The notes under the pieces: generated by a model
What the model saw: only the letters and a program-made list of their open reading frames with translations
Databases searched by the model: none
What the model was told of the DNA's origin: nothing
Source: Treponema pectinovorum
Lineage (GTDB): Bacteria; Spirochaetota; Spirochaetia; Treponematales; Treponemataceae
DNA: 64,000 nucleotides
Assembly: GCF_900497595.1 (NCBI RefSeq)
Contig: NZ_UFQO01000001.1
Span: 186,001 to 250,000, forward strand
Direction: 5' to 3'
Position numbers and translations under genes: made by a program
Shown here: piece by piece, positions 54,625 to 63,975 of the stretch
How positions within the stretch are numbered: position 1 is the stretch's first letter
How the letters are laid out: each line of letters begins with the position of its first letter

Positions 54625-54646
54625 ATGTTGGTTTTATCGTTAAGAG

Positions 54647-54673
54647 CAGGAACTTTACGTTCCTGTTTTTTTT
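54647..54673 (+). terminator. Terminator before rnpB
   Basis: CAGGAAC-TTTAC-GTTCCTG (54647-54665) followed by eight T. Part of it overlaps the proposed -35 box of rnpB. Confidence 0.88.
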
Positions 54674-54682
54674 ATTTAGAAT
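54654..54682 (+). promoter_or_regulatory. Probable promoter of rnpB
   Basis: TTTACG (54654-54659), 17 nt spacer, TAGAAT (54677-54682), which places the start near 54688. The nearby TATAAT at 54698-54703 would start the RNA downstream of P1 and is less plausible. Confidence 0.45.
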
Positions 54683-54686
54683 TGCA

Positions 54687-55083
54687 AACAGAAAAGATAT
54701 AATCGCGCTTTTGTGTTTTGATGAAAAATCACAAAGGTGAGGAAAGTCCGGGCTCCACCGGAAAAAATGCCTGGTAATAACAGGGCAAAAAACGGTAGTT
54801 GCGCAAATGCGTATAACCCGTCTTTTGACAGAAAGTGCCACAGAAAATAAACCGCCTTTTTAGGTAAGGGTGCAAAGGTGAGGTAAGAGCTCACCGCAAA
54901 ATTGGTAACAGTTTTGGCAAGGCAAACCTCATTTGGAGCAAAGTCAAGCAGTGATTTGGTTTTCCGGACCTAAAAATCACGGGTAGACTGCTAAAGGCTT
55001 TTGGCGACAAAAGTTTTGGATAGATGGTTATGCGTCTAAATTTTTTTTAGACAGGACAGAACCCGGCTTATTGTCTTTTCTGT
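54687..55083 (+). ncRNA. rnpB: RNase P RNA (M1 RNA)
   Basis: Catalytic RNA that trims tRNA 5' ends. The universally conserved 5' block GAGGAAAGTCCGGGCTCC is at 54739-54756 and the 3' block ACAGAACCCGGCTTA at 55056-55070. P1 forms between ACAGAAAAGA (54687-54696) and TCTTTTCTGT (55074-55083), a perfect 10-bp helix, and it is followed by a T-run, so P1 may also act as terminator. P3 is TTTGTG/CACAAA (around 54711-54735). Size (about 397 nt) and order of conserved elements fit the bacterial type A RNA. The exact 5' end is inferred from P1. Confidence 0.92.
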
Positions 55084-55122
55084 TTTTTTTATTTGATAAA
55101 TTGTAAATAGAGTGCGGTGGAA

Positions 55123-56079
55123 ATGAAATTCAATATTTTACCTAATGGCAAAGGCAAAAGAAAAAGTCATCTTGTAAGAAATATCATTGCTGTTGGTTTG
55201 ATTGCACTTGTTTTTTCAGCACTCATTTTTTTTGTTCATCATTTTTTAGAAAAATACATTTTTAAAGGTGATTCAACAACTCATCTTGTAAGCAAGTGGA
55301 ACGATTATGACTACGAAGAAGTCTATAAAATTTCCAATGCAATTCTTGAAAAAAAGCCTTTCAACAATACCGCATTGACATATCACGGATACGCATCTTT
55401 TTATCTTTCCCTTGCAGAAAATGATACGAGTCTTTCGCAATCATACTGTGATGAAGCGATAACAAATATAAGGTTGGCTCTTCAAACTGCAAAAAGTCGC
55501 CTTGTTCCTCAGTTGGAATACATGCTTGGAAAAGCGTATTTCTACAAGAATACGGTTTCTTCATATTATTACTATGCAGACCTTGCAGTTTTATATTTAA
55601 ACCGAGCGATAAAAGACGGATACAAATCCGACGATATTCCAGAATATTTAGGTTTAAGTTATGCCTCTTTAGGTATGACGATGGAAAGCATATCTGCTTT
55701 TACAAAGGCTTTGTTGACTCGAGAATCGGATCTTTTGCTGCTTTCTATTGCAGAGCAGTATTACAACGCAGGACAGGCGGTTGCATCTGAGCAATATCTT
55801 TTTAGAATTTCTGCTGAATGCAATGATCAAAAAATAAATGAGCGCAGCCATCTGCTTTTGGGTAAAATATACACAGAGCAAAAAAAGAATGAGCAGGCAA
55901 AAAAAGAATTTGAATCAATTTTAGAAAAAAATGAAAATTTTGGTGACGCTCTTTATGGACTTGGTGTAGTATATGAGAATGAAGGTGATATAATAAAGGC
56001 GCGCTCTTATTGGCGAAAAGCTTTAAAAGTTCAAGCAAATCATCCTGATTCATTAAAAAAATTAGCTGAATACAAATAA
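55123..56079 (+). CDS. Membrane-anchored TPR protein
   Basis: A 318-aa protein with a basic N-terminus, one membrane helix ([23 protein letters not shown] near 20-42) and at least five TPR-like units ([97 protein letters not shown]). GTG 55117 is an alternative start; ATG 55123 fits a GAGTGCG box better. It sits 32 nt upstream of mreB, so a role in envelope growth is possible but unproven. Confidence 0.75.
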   Translation: MKFNILPNGKGKRKSHLVRNIIAVGLIALVFSALIFFVHHFLEKYIFKGDSTTHLVSKWNDYDYEEVYKISNAILEKKPFNNTALTYHGYASFYLSLAENDTSLSQSYCDEAITNIRLALQTAKSRLVPQLEYMLGKAYFYKNTVSSYYYYADLAVLYLNRAIKDGYKSDDIPEYLGLSYASLGMTMESISAFTKALLTRESDLLLLSIAEQYYNAGQAVASEQYLFRISAECNDQKINERSHLLLGKIYTEQKKNEQAKKEFESILEKNENFGDALYGLGVVYENEGDIIKARSYWRKALKVQANHPDSLKKLAEYK

Positions 56080-56111
56080 TCAATAAACGGCTTGGAAGGA
56101 GTAGACTAAAA

Positions 56112-57152
56112 ATGGGATTTTTTGACCGTTTTTCAACAGACATAGGTATAGATCTTGGTACCTGTAATACTTTAATTTATGTGCGTGGAAAAGGCATTGT
56201 TGTAGATGAACCTTCCGTAGTTGCTGTGGAAAAAGGCACAAAGAGGGTTGTTGCAGTGGGTGCAGAAGCAAAGAGAATGCTTTGGAAAACGCCAGGCAAT
56301 ATAATCGCTATCCGCCCACTTGCAGATGGTGTTATCGCTGATATAGACAGCACAGAAAAGATGATAAGATACTTTATCAATAAAGTTATCCCTCGCCATC
56401 AAATTTTAAAATCAACCAGAATGAAGATAGGCATTCCTTCCTGCATAACACAGGTTGAACGCAGAGCGGTAATTGAAGCAGCTTTAAAAGCAGGCGCAAA
56501 AGAGGTTGATGTTATGGAAGAATCTCTTGCTGCAGCTATTGGTGCAAAAATTCCTATAAATGAACCTGCCGGACACATGGTATGCGATATCGGTGGTGGA
56601 ACAACCGAAGTTTCTGTAATCTCTTTGGGTGGAATGGTTGTTACAAGTTCTATCCGTGTTGGTGGCGACAAATTTGATGAAGCGATCGTAAAGCACATTC
56701 TTTCAGTTTACAATTTGAAGATTGGTCAGCAATCTGCGGAGCGCATAAAAATTCAAATAGGAAACGCTACAGGCGATGGTGCTACAAACGAAAAGATGGA
56801 AATTCGAGGAACAGATGCTATAACAGGTCTTCCTCGTCGCCTTGAAATAGATTCGCTTGAAGTTAGAGAAGCTTTAAAAGAGCCCGTAAATCAGGTTGTA
56901 GATGAAGTAAAAAGAACGCTTGGACGCACACCACCAGAACTTGCAGCAGACATAGTTGAACGAGGAATTGTTATGACTGGTGGAGGTAGCATGCTCAAAG
57001 GTCTTTCAAAATTGATTTCAAAAGAAACTGGAGTTCCTGTAATTTTGGTTGAAAATCCTTTGGAATGTGTTGCACTAGGCGCAGGCGAGGCTTTTGACCT
57101 TTTTAAAGATATGTCTACGGATCGTCTTGTTTACAACAATTTAAACGACTAA
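56112..57152 (+). CDS. mreB: Rod-shape determining protein MreB
   Basis: Bacterial actin that guides the elongation machinery along the inner membrane. The nucleotide-binding segments are [14 protein letters not shown] (phosphate 1, near residue 8), [17 protein letters not shown] (phosphate 2, near 156) and [11 protein letters not shown] (adenosine, near 288). The N-terminus (MGFFDRF) is the usual amphipathic membrane anchor. The length of 346 aa is typical. AAGGAG precedes the ATG. It opens the mreBCD-mrdA-rodA row. Whether the cell is rod-like or spiral, the system drives side-wall growth. Confidence 0.96.
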   Translation: MGFFDRFSTDIGIDLGTCNTLIYVRGKGIVVDEPSVVAVEKGTKRVVAVGAEAKRMLWKTPGNIIAIRPLADGVIADIDSTEKMIRYFINKVIPRHQILKSTRMKIGIPSCITQVERRAVIEAALKAGAKEVDVMEESLAAAIGAKIPINEPAGHMVCDIGGGTTEVSVISLGGMVVTSSIRVGGDKFDEAIVKHILSVYNLKIGQQSAERIKIQIGNATGDGATNEKMEIRGTDAITGLPRRLEIDSLEVREALKEPVNQVVDEVKRTLGRTPPELAADIVERGIVMTGGGSMLKGLSKLISKETGVPVILVENPLECVALGAGEAFDLFKDMSTDRLVYNNLND

Positions 57153-57166
57153 AACAAACGCAAAAA

Positions 57167-58036
57167 ATGGCAAAACGTTCTTTTTCGCTTAGCATCTCGG
57201 AATTTGTATTTTTAATTCTCTTTTTCTTTTCTGCTACAATCTTAGGATTTTCTGGTGGCGGATTTGTAGTAAATTTTCAAAAAGTTGGATTTTCTGTTCT
57301 GTCGTCGTTTCAAAAAGGAGTAAATTTTGTTTCGGCTGGCATTACAGATTTTTTTGCTTCGGTAAATGAACTTAGGGTTTTAAAAGAAGAAAATATTGAA
57401 CTAAAAGAAAAATTAAAAAATTATCAGTTCATGCAAAGAAGCAATGTCGAAATTCGAAAAGAAAACGAAAGATTAAAAGAACAATTAAATTTTTCAACAT
57501 CTATAGAACAGAAGAATTTTCCAGCAAGTATAATTGCGAGAAATTCAGACGGGCTTTATTCTTCAATTACGATAAATAAGGGAAGTCGTAGCGGAATAAA
57601 AAAGGGAATGCCTGTAATTGCAGTTCAAAACGGTACGGTGGGGCTTGTAGGAAAGATTGTTACCGTCGGAATTACGACAAGCCTTGTAATGCCTTTATAC
57701 GATGTAAAATGTTCAATTTCTGGTCGCATTCAAAACACTCGCGATATTGGGCTTGTAGGTGGAAGTGGAGAAGTGGATTCTCCTTTACAGATGAAATACA
57801 TTAAAAAGAGAGTTCTTCCAGAACTTAATTTTGGAGACATAATCGTAACTTCTGGCGAAAGCGAAAATTATATAAAAGATATTCCAATTGGCACAATTTC
57901 AAAGATAACTGTAGTTGATTATGATTCTTCGCTCAATATCGAAGTAACACCCATAGTCGATTTTTCTCGTTTAGAAACCGTAATAGTTACAGATTTAAAA
58001 GAAACAAATCCTTCTTTCAAAGGGGGAATAAGATGA
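57167..58036 (+). CDS. mreC: Rod-shape determining protein MreC
   Basis: Periplasmic scaffold that links MreB to PBP2. One N-terminal helix (FVFLILFFFSATILGFSGGGF), a coiled coil at about 65-105 (VLKEENIELKEKLKNY, EIRKENERLKEQL), then the beta-barrel MreC core with GSRSGIKKGMPVI and VSGRI-like turns up to about 275. The length of 289 aa is normal. Starts 14 nt after the mreB stop; its own stop overlaps mreD by 4 nt. Confidence 0.93.
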   Translation: MAKRSFSLSISEFVFLILFFFSATILGFSGGGFVVNFQKVGFSVLSSFQKGVNFVSAGITDFFASVNELRVLKEENIELKEKLKNYQFMQRSNVEIRKENERLKEQLNFSTSIEQKNFPASIIARNSDGLYSSITINKGSRSGIKKGMPVIAVQNGTVGLVGKIVTVGITTSLVMPLYDVKCSISGRIQNTRDIGLVGGSGEVDSPLQMKYIKKRVLPELNFGDIIVTSGESENYIKDIPIGTISKITVVDYDSSLNIEVTPIVDFSRLETVIVTDLKETNPSFKGGIR

Positions 58037-58539
58037 AATCCTTTGGTATTGCAAGTCTTTTTTTCTTGGGATTTGCTCTTCTACAAACGGCAATCCTTTC
58101 AAATATAATTATTCTACCAGCCGTTCCTGATTTTCTTTTGATTGTTTCTCTTTATTTGAGCCTTCAAAACGGTAGGCTTTTTGGAGTTAGTGCTGGTTTT
58201 ATGAGCGGTTTGATACTGGATTTTTTAGGTTCTGTTCCTTTTGGTCTTAACTGCCTCTTTAGAACGGTCTTTGGCTATGTTGCAGGACTCTTCAACAAAA
58301 GCCTCAACATCAATGGTGTTTTTTTCCCAATTTTGCTTGGAAGTCTGGCAACTATTTTTAAAGCGTTTTTGCTTTGGGTTATTTCGATTTTCTACCCAAA
58401 TTTAAACCTTATTTATACTGTTTTTTCTTTCGATTTTTTATTTGAACTTTTACTCAATGCTATTCTTTGTCCTCTTGTTTTTCGTTTCCTCGATATTTTT
58501 AAGAATTTGCTGACTTTAAATCTTGAGAAGGTTTGCTGA
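58033..58539 (+). CDS. mreD: Rod-shape determining protein MreD
   Basis: A 168-aa inner-membrane protein with five or six hydrophobic helices, the standard MreD size and profile. The position between mreC and mrdA, with an ATGA overlap at its start, and the motif GRLFGVSAGFMSGLILDFLGSVPFG in part (the GLILD loop conserved in MreD) make the assignment firm. It probably connects MreC with the RodA-PBP2 synthase. Confidence 0.9.
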   Translation: MKSFGIASLFFLGFALLQTAILSNIIILPAVPDFLLIVSLYLSLQNGRLFGVSAGFMSGLILDFLGSVPFGLNCLFRTVFGYVAGLFNKSLNINGVFFPILLGSLATIFKAFLLWVISIFYPNLNLIYTVFSFDFLFELLLNAILCPLVFRFLDIFKNLLTLNLEKVC

Positions 58540-60437
58540 TGGCTGATTTTGAAAACGATTTTATCTCATTGAATTTAAATCTTAAAGTTTCGATAAGCAA
58601 AAATGTGCAAATAATGATTTTGCTTCTTATTCTTGTTGCAACTTTTTTTATATACAGCATAGAACTTTTTTCACTTCAAGTTGTAGACGGTAAAACATAT
58701 AGAGAGCGTTCTCACAAAATTTCAAGTAAAGTGCAGACAATCCCTGCAAATCGTGGAGAAATCTTTGACAGAAATGCAAAACTGCCATTGGTCATCAATA
58801 CGGATTCTTTTGCGGTATATTTAACTCCGGCCGAAATTCCAGATGGTTACTATGACAGCGTTACGACAAAACTTTCTTCATATCTTGGAATTGCAAAATC
58901 AGAAATCGATAAAAAAGTTCCTCAAAAGTTTAGAAAATCATTTACTTCGATAGAGATTCGGGTCAATGTTTCTTTTGAAGTTGTTTCTAACATTGCAGAA
59001 AACATAACAGATTTGCCAGGGGTTGGTTGGAGAGCCAAGCCTATGAGAAACTATGTTGAAACAGGTTCCATAAGTCATGTTATAGGATACGTAGGCGATA
59101 TTACAAAAGAAGAATTCAATGTGATGTATAATCAAGGTTATAAATCCAATTCTATAGTTGGAAAAACTGGCATAGAAAAACAGTATGATAAATACCTGCA
59201 AGGAACTCCTGGACGCGAAAGTTTGACCGTTGATGCACGCGGTCATATAATTTCGGATACTCCAATAATTGAACCTCCAGAACCCGGAAAAAATCTTGTT
59301 CTTACAATAGATTCCAGAATTCAAAAACTTGCAGAACAGGCACTGGGAAAAAGAGTAGGGGCTGCAATAGTTTTAAAGCCTTCCGATGGGGAAGTTTTGG
59401 CGATGGTGAGTTATCCTTATTATGACCAAAATCTTTTTAATTCCGATGATGCTTCCGCTCAATATACTAAACTTGCAACGAGTGCGAATAATCCTCTTTT
59501 AAACAGGGCTGTGAATGCGGTTTATCCTCCTGCTTCAACTTTTAAAACGATTATGACCACAGCGATTCTTGCAGAAAATGCTATTTCTCCAGAAAAAAAA
59601 GTTGAGTGCACTGGGAAGATTGTCTATGGTGGGCAAACTTTTACCTGCCATATAAAGTATCCTGGACACGGTTATTTAGATTTAAAAAATTCTTTGGCAC
59701 AGTCGTGCGATGTTTATTATTGGGTTGTAGGAAGAGATAATTTAGGTGTTGATACGATTGCTTCGTATTCAAAAGAATTTGGTTTTGGGCAAAGCCTCGA
59801 AATCGATCTTCCTGCTCAGTCTGTAGGTTTTATTCCAACGAGCCAGTGGAAAGAAAGGCGTTATCACGAAAAATGGAAGGGTGGCGACACGATGAATATG
59901 TCTATCGGTCAGGGCTACACTCTGGTAACACCTATGCACATAGCAAATATGATTGCAATGGTCTGCAACGAAGGAAAAATCTATAAACCTCACCTTTTAA
60001 AAGAGATTCGAGACCCTGCAACGAATCAGGTGATTGAAGAGATAAAACCAGAGATTTTAAAAGAATCCAACATAGACAGTGCAATCTGGAAGCAGGTTCA
60101 AAGAAATTTGCGCTATGTTATAACCGATGGAACAGCGCAATATCCGATGAACAACAGGCATTTTCAACTTGCAGGAAAAACTGGAACAGCGGAAGTAAAC
60201 GGTGCAAAGGAAAATCACTGGCATTCTTGGATGGCAGCATACGGTCCTTATGATGCGCCTGTAAAAGACCAGTATGTTGTAGTTGTAATAGTAGAAGCGG
60301 TAAACGACTGGGAATGGTGGGCTCCTTACTGTACAAATATAATTTTTCAGGGAATACTTGCAAACCAGACTTATGAACAATCTGTGGAAACTCTGGGATT
60401 TAAATATCTTATAAAAGCCCAGCAGAGACAGGAGTAA
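58539..60437 (+). CDS. mrdA: Penicillin-binding protein 2 (elongation transpeptidase)
   Basis: Class B PBP that cross-links peptidoglycan during elongation, working with RodA. One N-terminal helix (IMILLLILVATFFIYSIELF), a pedestal domain, then the transpeptidase with the active-site serine S333 in PPASTFK, SCD near 387 in the SxN position (here QSCDVYYW) and GKTGTAEV near 543. The length is 632 aa. ATG 58539 shares its A with the mreD stop (TGATG) and has AGAAGG 8 nt upstream; a TTG at 58533 is less likely. The PBP2 clade has SxD in place of SxN, so the Asp is not an anomaly. Confidence 0.95.
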   Translation: MADFENDFISLNLNLKVSISKNVQIMILLLILVATFFIYSIELFSLQVVDGKTYRERSHKISSKVQTIPANRGEIFDRNAKLPLVINTDSFAVYLTPAEIPDGYYDSVTTKLSSYLGIAKSEIDKKVPQKFRKSFTSIEIRVNVSFEVVSNIAENITDLPGVGWRAKPMRNYVETGSISHVIGYVGDITKEEFNVMYNQGYKSNSIVGKTGIEKQYDKYLQGTPGRESLTVDARGHIISDTPIIEPPEPGKNLVLTIDSRIQKLAEQALGKRVGAAIVLKPSDGEVLAMVSYPYYDQNLFNSDDASAQYTKLATSANNPLLNRAVNAVYPPASTFKTIMTTAILAENAISPEKKVECTGKIVYGGQTFTCHIKYPGHGYLDLKNSLAQSCDVYYWVVGRDNLGVDTIASYSKEFGFGQSLEIDLPAQSVGFIPTSQWKERRYHEKWKGGDTMNMSIGQGYTLVTPMHIANMIAMVCNEGKIYKPHLLKEIRDPATNQVIEEIKPEILKESNIDSAIWKQVQRNLRYVITDGTAQYPMNNRHFQLAGKTGTAEVNGAKENHWHSWMAAYGPYDAPVKDQYVVVVIVEAVNDWEWWAPYCTNIIFQGILANQTYEQSVETLGFKYLIKAQQRQE

Positions 60438-60441
60438 AAGG

Positions 60442-61752
60442 ATGAAAACAAAAATATATCAGGCTTTTGACTACTTTCTTTTATTCTGTGTGCTTGTTTT
60501 GGTTTGTCTTGGGATAATGTTTATCTATTCTTCTGGAATAAATTCTGAAGGAGTAAATGTTTCAAATGAATACATAAAACAGATAATTTGGGCAGGGATA
60601 GGTTTTGCCCTAATGCTTTTTATCGCAGTTTCGGATTACAGGCGATTGGATCGATATGTCGCATATCTATATGTTTTTTGTGCAGCGATTTTAATCTATA
60701 CCAAACTTTTTGGAAGATATGTAAATGGCGCAAGAAGCTGGATTGGATTTGGCGGATTTGGAATTCAACCTTCTGAATTTTGCAAGATTTTGTATATTCT
60801 TTTTCTTGCTTGGTACCTTGAGCGATACAAAAATGAAGACCCATTGAAAAGGTTTTTATTTGCTTTTGCAATTTTTTTATTGCCAACAGCCTTAATTCTC
60901 TTGCAACCAGATTTAGGGACTGCAATGGTGTATATCCCGATTTTTTTGCTTATGTGTTTTGTTGCTGGTCTCCCACTGCGATATATTGCACTTGTTTTCT
61001 TATGTGGAATGCTTACAGTTATATTTGCAGTTCTTCCAATATATCAATCTGAAATTGCACACGTAAGCTACACCGCAATAAACATACTCACAAGTTCAAA
61101 ATTAAGACTGCTTGTTATAATAGTCTCAGCTTCAATCTGTTTTATCGGAATTTTTGGAAAGATTTTTCTTCCAGAAAACAAGTATTTTTATTGGATTGCC
61201 TATTTTTTTGGAATTGTCTGCGTTTCTTTGATATTTTCAAAACTTGCAGGAAGCGTATTGAAAGATTATCAGATAAAAAGGTTGATAGTTTTTATAGACC
61301 CAGATTCTGATCCAAGAGGTTCCGGCTGGAATATCATACAGTCGAAGATTGCTATTGGCTCAGGGAATTTTTTTGGGCAGGGATTTTTACGCGGAACTCA
61401 AAGCCATTACCGATTTTTGCCAGAGCAGAGTACAGATTTTATCTTCAGCATTCTTGCAGAGGAATTTGGTTTTTTTGGCGGGATTCTTGTCTTTTTGTTG
61501 TATTTTGGTTTACTTATAAGAATCGTATACATAATGAGAGGAACTAACAACGAATTTGGTCATTATATATGTTCTGGAATTTTGGCGATGTTCTTTTTTC
61601 ATTTTATTGTAAACGTTGGAATGGTGATGGGAATCATGCCGATAACTGGAATTCCTTTGCTTTTCTTATCTTATGGAGGCTCTTCGCTTTGGACTGCACT
61701 TTTTTGTGTTGGACTTGTTATGAGCGTAAATTCTCATAAATTTGAACTTTAA
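60442..61752 (+). CDS. rodA: Peptidoglycan glycosyltransferase RodA
   Basis: SEDS-family polymerase that builds glycan strands from lipid II together with PBP2. Ten hydrophobic helices are visible; FGIQPSEFCKILYILFLAWYLE near 107 and LQPDLGTAMVYIPI near 155 hold the conserved SEDS motifs, including the catalytic Asp, and ITGIPLLFLSYGGSSLWTAL near the end is the family signature. The length of 436 aa is a little long; an extra segment at about 220-290 enlarges the middle loop region. AAAGGATG gives the start 4 nt after mrdA. Confidence 0.93.
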   Translation: MKTKIYQAFDYFLLFCVLVLVCLGIMFIYSSGINSEGVNVSNEYIKQIIWAGIGFALMLFIAVSDYRRLDRYVAYLYVFCAAILIYTKLFGRYVNGARSWIGFGGFGIQPSEFCKILYILFLAWYLERYKNEDPLKRFLFAFAIFLLPTALILLQPDLGTAMVYIPIFLLMCFVAGLPLRYIALVFLCGMLTVIFAVLPIYQSEIAHVSYTAINILTSSKLRLLVIIVSASICFIGIFGKIFLPENKYFYWIAYFFGIVCVSLIFSKLAGSVLKDYQIKRLIVFIDPDSDPRGSGWNIIQSKIAIGSGNFFGQGFLRGTQSHYRFLPEQSTDFIFSILAEEFGFFGGILVFLLYFGLLIRIVYIMRGTNNEFGHYICSGILAMFFFHFIVNVGMVMGIMPITGIPLLFLSYGGSSLWTALFCVGLVMSVNSHKFEL

Positions 61753-61808
61753 TATTTTATCGCTTAATCAAAAGGTCATAATTTTCCAATTTTGATATTC
61801 GATTTAAA

Positions 61809-61881
61809 AGCAAATTTGTCATTTTGTAACATACAAGCAAATTTGTCATTTTTTTTGGCATAAAACCAAATTTATCATTTT
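61809..61881 (+). repeat. Three short direct repeats, possible insertion-sequence end
   Basis: AGCAAATTTGTCATTTT occurs exactly at 61809-61825 and 61836-61852, and with two changes (ACCAAATTTATCATTTT) at 61865-61881; start-to-start distances are 27 and 29 nt. Multiple degenerate direct repeats of this size are typical of IS21-family ends, but no transposase is present. A relic end or a set of regulator sites are both possible. Confidence 0.6.
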
Positions 61882-61883
61882 AA

Positions 61884-61918
61884 ACAAAAAACGGCCTAAT
61901 TTTTTACGATTAGACCGC
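61884..61918 (-). terminator. Terminator of the dctQM genes
   Basis: On the minus strand CGGTCTAAT (61917-61909) pairs with ATTAGGCCG (61900-61892) with one mismatch, then runs into TTTTTTG. The plus strand has no T-run here. Confidence 0.7.
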
Positions 61919-62009
61919 CATATTCAACGCAAGGAATTTACAACTTACAAATATTTTATATTTAGAAAGATATTGCAATCGTCAAAGTGTTAACAAAACT
62001 TATTATTTA

Positions 62010-63305
62010 TCAATTAAACCACTTCAACGGTACAGTTATCAATTCTGGAATAAAAATCAATGCCGCAACGAGTAAACATTGTAAGATATAATACGGTATG
62101 ACTTTTGGTAGCAGTTTATCCATTTTAACATTTCCTGTAGCACAGGCGACGTTCAATACCGGTCCAACTGGAGGAGATGTTAAGCCCAAAACGTTTGCAA
62201 GCGTAAATACTACACCAAAGTATATTAGGTCGATATTTGCTGCTTTTAGCAATGGAAGCATAATCGGTGTCATAATAAGGATAGTAGGTGTAACGTCTAC
62301 ACAGGTACCCATTAAGATGATGATTATCTGTAACACGAAGTTAAGCAACATTGGATGCTCTATCAGTGGAGTCAACGATTGGGTTATAAGCTGCGGAATG
62401 CGCGAGATTGTAAGTATGTAAGCCGCATACTGTGCACTTGCAGCCAAAAACATAACTACGGCAGACATTTTTGCAGCAGAGATAAAGGACTGGAATATAT
62501 CTTTTGGTTTTAATTCCCTATAGATAAAGATTCCTGTGATAAGGGTATAAACTACAGCGACAACTCCAGCTTCTGTTGCAGTGAAGATACCACCTCGTAA
62601 GCCAAACAATATGATTAGAGGAAGAATTAAAGCAGGTAAACCTTCCAAAAAACTAAAAAGGATTTCTTTCGGAGTCAATTTTGGAGCATGAGAAGTTATG
62701 CCGTCTGAGCGAACAACGAAGAACCATACAACGCACATAATCACTGTAAGATATACAGCAGGTGCGATTCCACCCATAAAAAGACCTTTTACAGAAACAC
62801 CAGCGGTAACACCGTAGATAATCATAGGTACAGAAGGAGGCATGATTGGAGCAACAAGGTTTGCACTAGCAAGAAGACCAGCAGAGGTTTCTTTTCCGTA
62901 TCCAGATTTTACCATCATTGGAATAAGGATTGCCCCTAAAGCAGCTGTACTTGCAACGGCAGAACCTACAAGACTTGCAAACATAAGGCAAGCAAAAATT
63001 GTTACATAACCCAAACCGCCACGGAATCTTCCTACAAAGATGTTACAGAAGTTGATTATGCGTTTTGTAAGACCGCCTCGGTTCATCAATTCTCCAACAA
63101 GAATAAAGAACGGAAGTGCCATCATAGAAACGGAGTCTGTTCCACGCATAACTTGTGCTGCTACAGTCTGTGCGTTTGTAGCAGGACCTCCGATTGCAAT
63201 CGCTGTGGCTGCTCCACTCAACAAGAGAGAATAGGTGATAGGCATACCTATCATAATTGTTATAACTAGAGAGGCAAGAAAAACTATTGTATAAATCGTA
63301 ATCAT
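62010..63305 (-). CDS. dctM: TRAP transporter large permease (DctM)
   Basis: Twelve-helix membrane subunit of a TRAP transporter, which imports organic acids using an ion gradient and a periplasmic binding protein. The start (IVFLASLVITIMIGMPITYSLLLSG), FFILVGELMNRGGLTKRIINF near 66, and LVAPIMPPSVPMIIYGV near 148 are conserved DctM motifs, and GLTSPPVGPVLNV near 377 is the second PP-G repeat. The length of 431 aa is typical. It is 10 nt downstream of dctQ. The substrate cannot be read from DctM alone. Confidence 0.95.
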   Translation of the reverse strand: MITIYTIVFLASLVITIMIGMPITYSLLLSGAATAIAIGGPATNAQTVAAQVMRGTDSVSMMALPFFILVGELMNRGGLTKRIINFCNIFVGRFRGGLGYVTIFACLMFASLVGSAVASTAALGAILIPMMVKSGYGKETSAGLLASANLVAPIMPPSVPMIIYGVTAGVSVKGLFMGGIAPAVYLTVIMCVVWFFVVRSDGITSHAPKLTPKEILFSFLEGLPALILPLIILFGLRGGIFTATEAGVVAVVYTLITGIFIYRELKPKDIFQSFISAAKMSAVVMFLAASAQYAAYILTISRIPQLITQSLTPLIEHPMLLNFVLQIIIILMGTCVDVTPTILIMTPIMLPLLKAANIDLIYFGVVFTLANVLGLTSPPVGPVLNVACATGNVKMDKLLPKVIPYYILQCLLVAALIFIPELITVPLKWFN

Positions 63306-63315
63306 TCACATTCTC

Positions 63316-63840
63316 CTATTCTGCGCTGGCCAAAGGGTCGTCTTCTTTTGTTGCAGTAATCAATCCCGAAACAGGTGCTTTTAAGAATATGAGTCGTACT
63401 ATATTGATTACTGAAATTATTATTATTGAAATGCCAAGAAATAAACCAGATAAATAAACGCCCCAGATTGGAAATTGAGTCGCTACCCATTTATCGTGCA
63501 GGTTTTGAATCATTAGACCATAGCTTCCAAATGTCATAAGATACATAAGGTAGATAATTATAAGTTGAATCAAAATATACACCAGTTTTTGTGTGATGCC
63601 AGGAAGTTTTATAAGTATGGAATCGATAAGAAGGTGTTTGTTATCTTTTGCGGCTTCAATAGAACCTAAATATACAAGGTATATAAAACACAAACGTGCA
63701 ACTTCTTCCGACCATGCAAACCCTTTGTTGAATAAATATCGCAATACGACATTTGCAAACACCAAAGTAATCATAACCGCAAGAAAAATTGCGATTACGG
63801 CTTCAATACCTTTAAAAAGGCCATTAATAATTTTATTCAA
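63316..63840 (-). CDS. dctQ: TRAP transporter small permease (DctQ)
   Basis: A 174-aa four-helix subunit that pairs with DctM. Typical features are the N-terminal helix (AVIAIFLAVMITLVFANVVLRYLF), the conserved WSEEVARLCFIYLVYLGSIEA near 42 and the loop KDNKHLLID. It is separated from the upstream dctP end by about 135 nt containing a strong hairpin, which probably lowers dctQM expression relative to the binding protein. Confidence 0.92.
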   Translation of the reverse strand: MNKIINGLFKGIEAVIAIFLAVMITLVFANVVLRYLFNKGFAWSEEVARLCFIYLVYLGSIEAAKDNKHLLIDSILIKLPGITQKLVYILIQLIIIYLMYLMTFGSYGLMIQNLHDKWVATQFPIWGVYLSGLFLGISIIIISVINIVRLIFLKAPVSGLITATKEDDPLASAE

Positions 63841-63898
63841 TTGCTAAATCCTCGCTTTTATATTATGAAATCGCCTTAAAATGCCTGAATATTGATAA

Positions 63899-63938
63899 GC
63901 TGATATTACGCTTCTATAAGAAGATTCGTAATATCAGC
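63899..63938. promoter_or_regulatory. Intercistronic hairpin between dctP and dctQ
   Basis: GCTGATATTACG (63899-63910) is a perfect 12-bp complement of CGTAATATCAGC (63927-63938), and CTTC/GAAG inside extends the stem. There is no long T-run on either side. Such structures commonly protect the 3' end of an abundant binding-protein mRNA. Confidence 0.7.
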
Positions 63939-63975
63939 AAGATAAACTCAAGCGTGTTTAAGCGGTATCATGCTA

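Larger units (their letters stand above)
61753..62009. other. Intergenic region with three 17-bp repeats and a hairpin
   Basis: A 257-nt gap between convergent rodA and dctM with no gene. It contains the repeat cluster 61809-61881 and the dctM terminator 61884-61918. Confidence 0.8.

Noticed and set aside
54698-54703. TATAAT as the rnpB promoter -10
   Set aside because: It would start the RNA after the 5' strand of the perfect P1 helix; kept only as a less likely alternative.
61809-61881. Possible minimal CRISPR array
   Set aside because: Repeats are only 17 bp, spacers are 10-12 nt and unequal, and the third repeat is degenerate; no cas genes adjoin.
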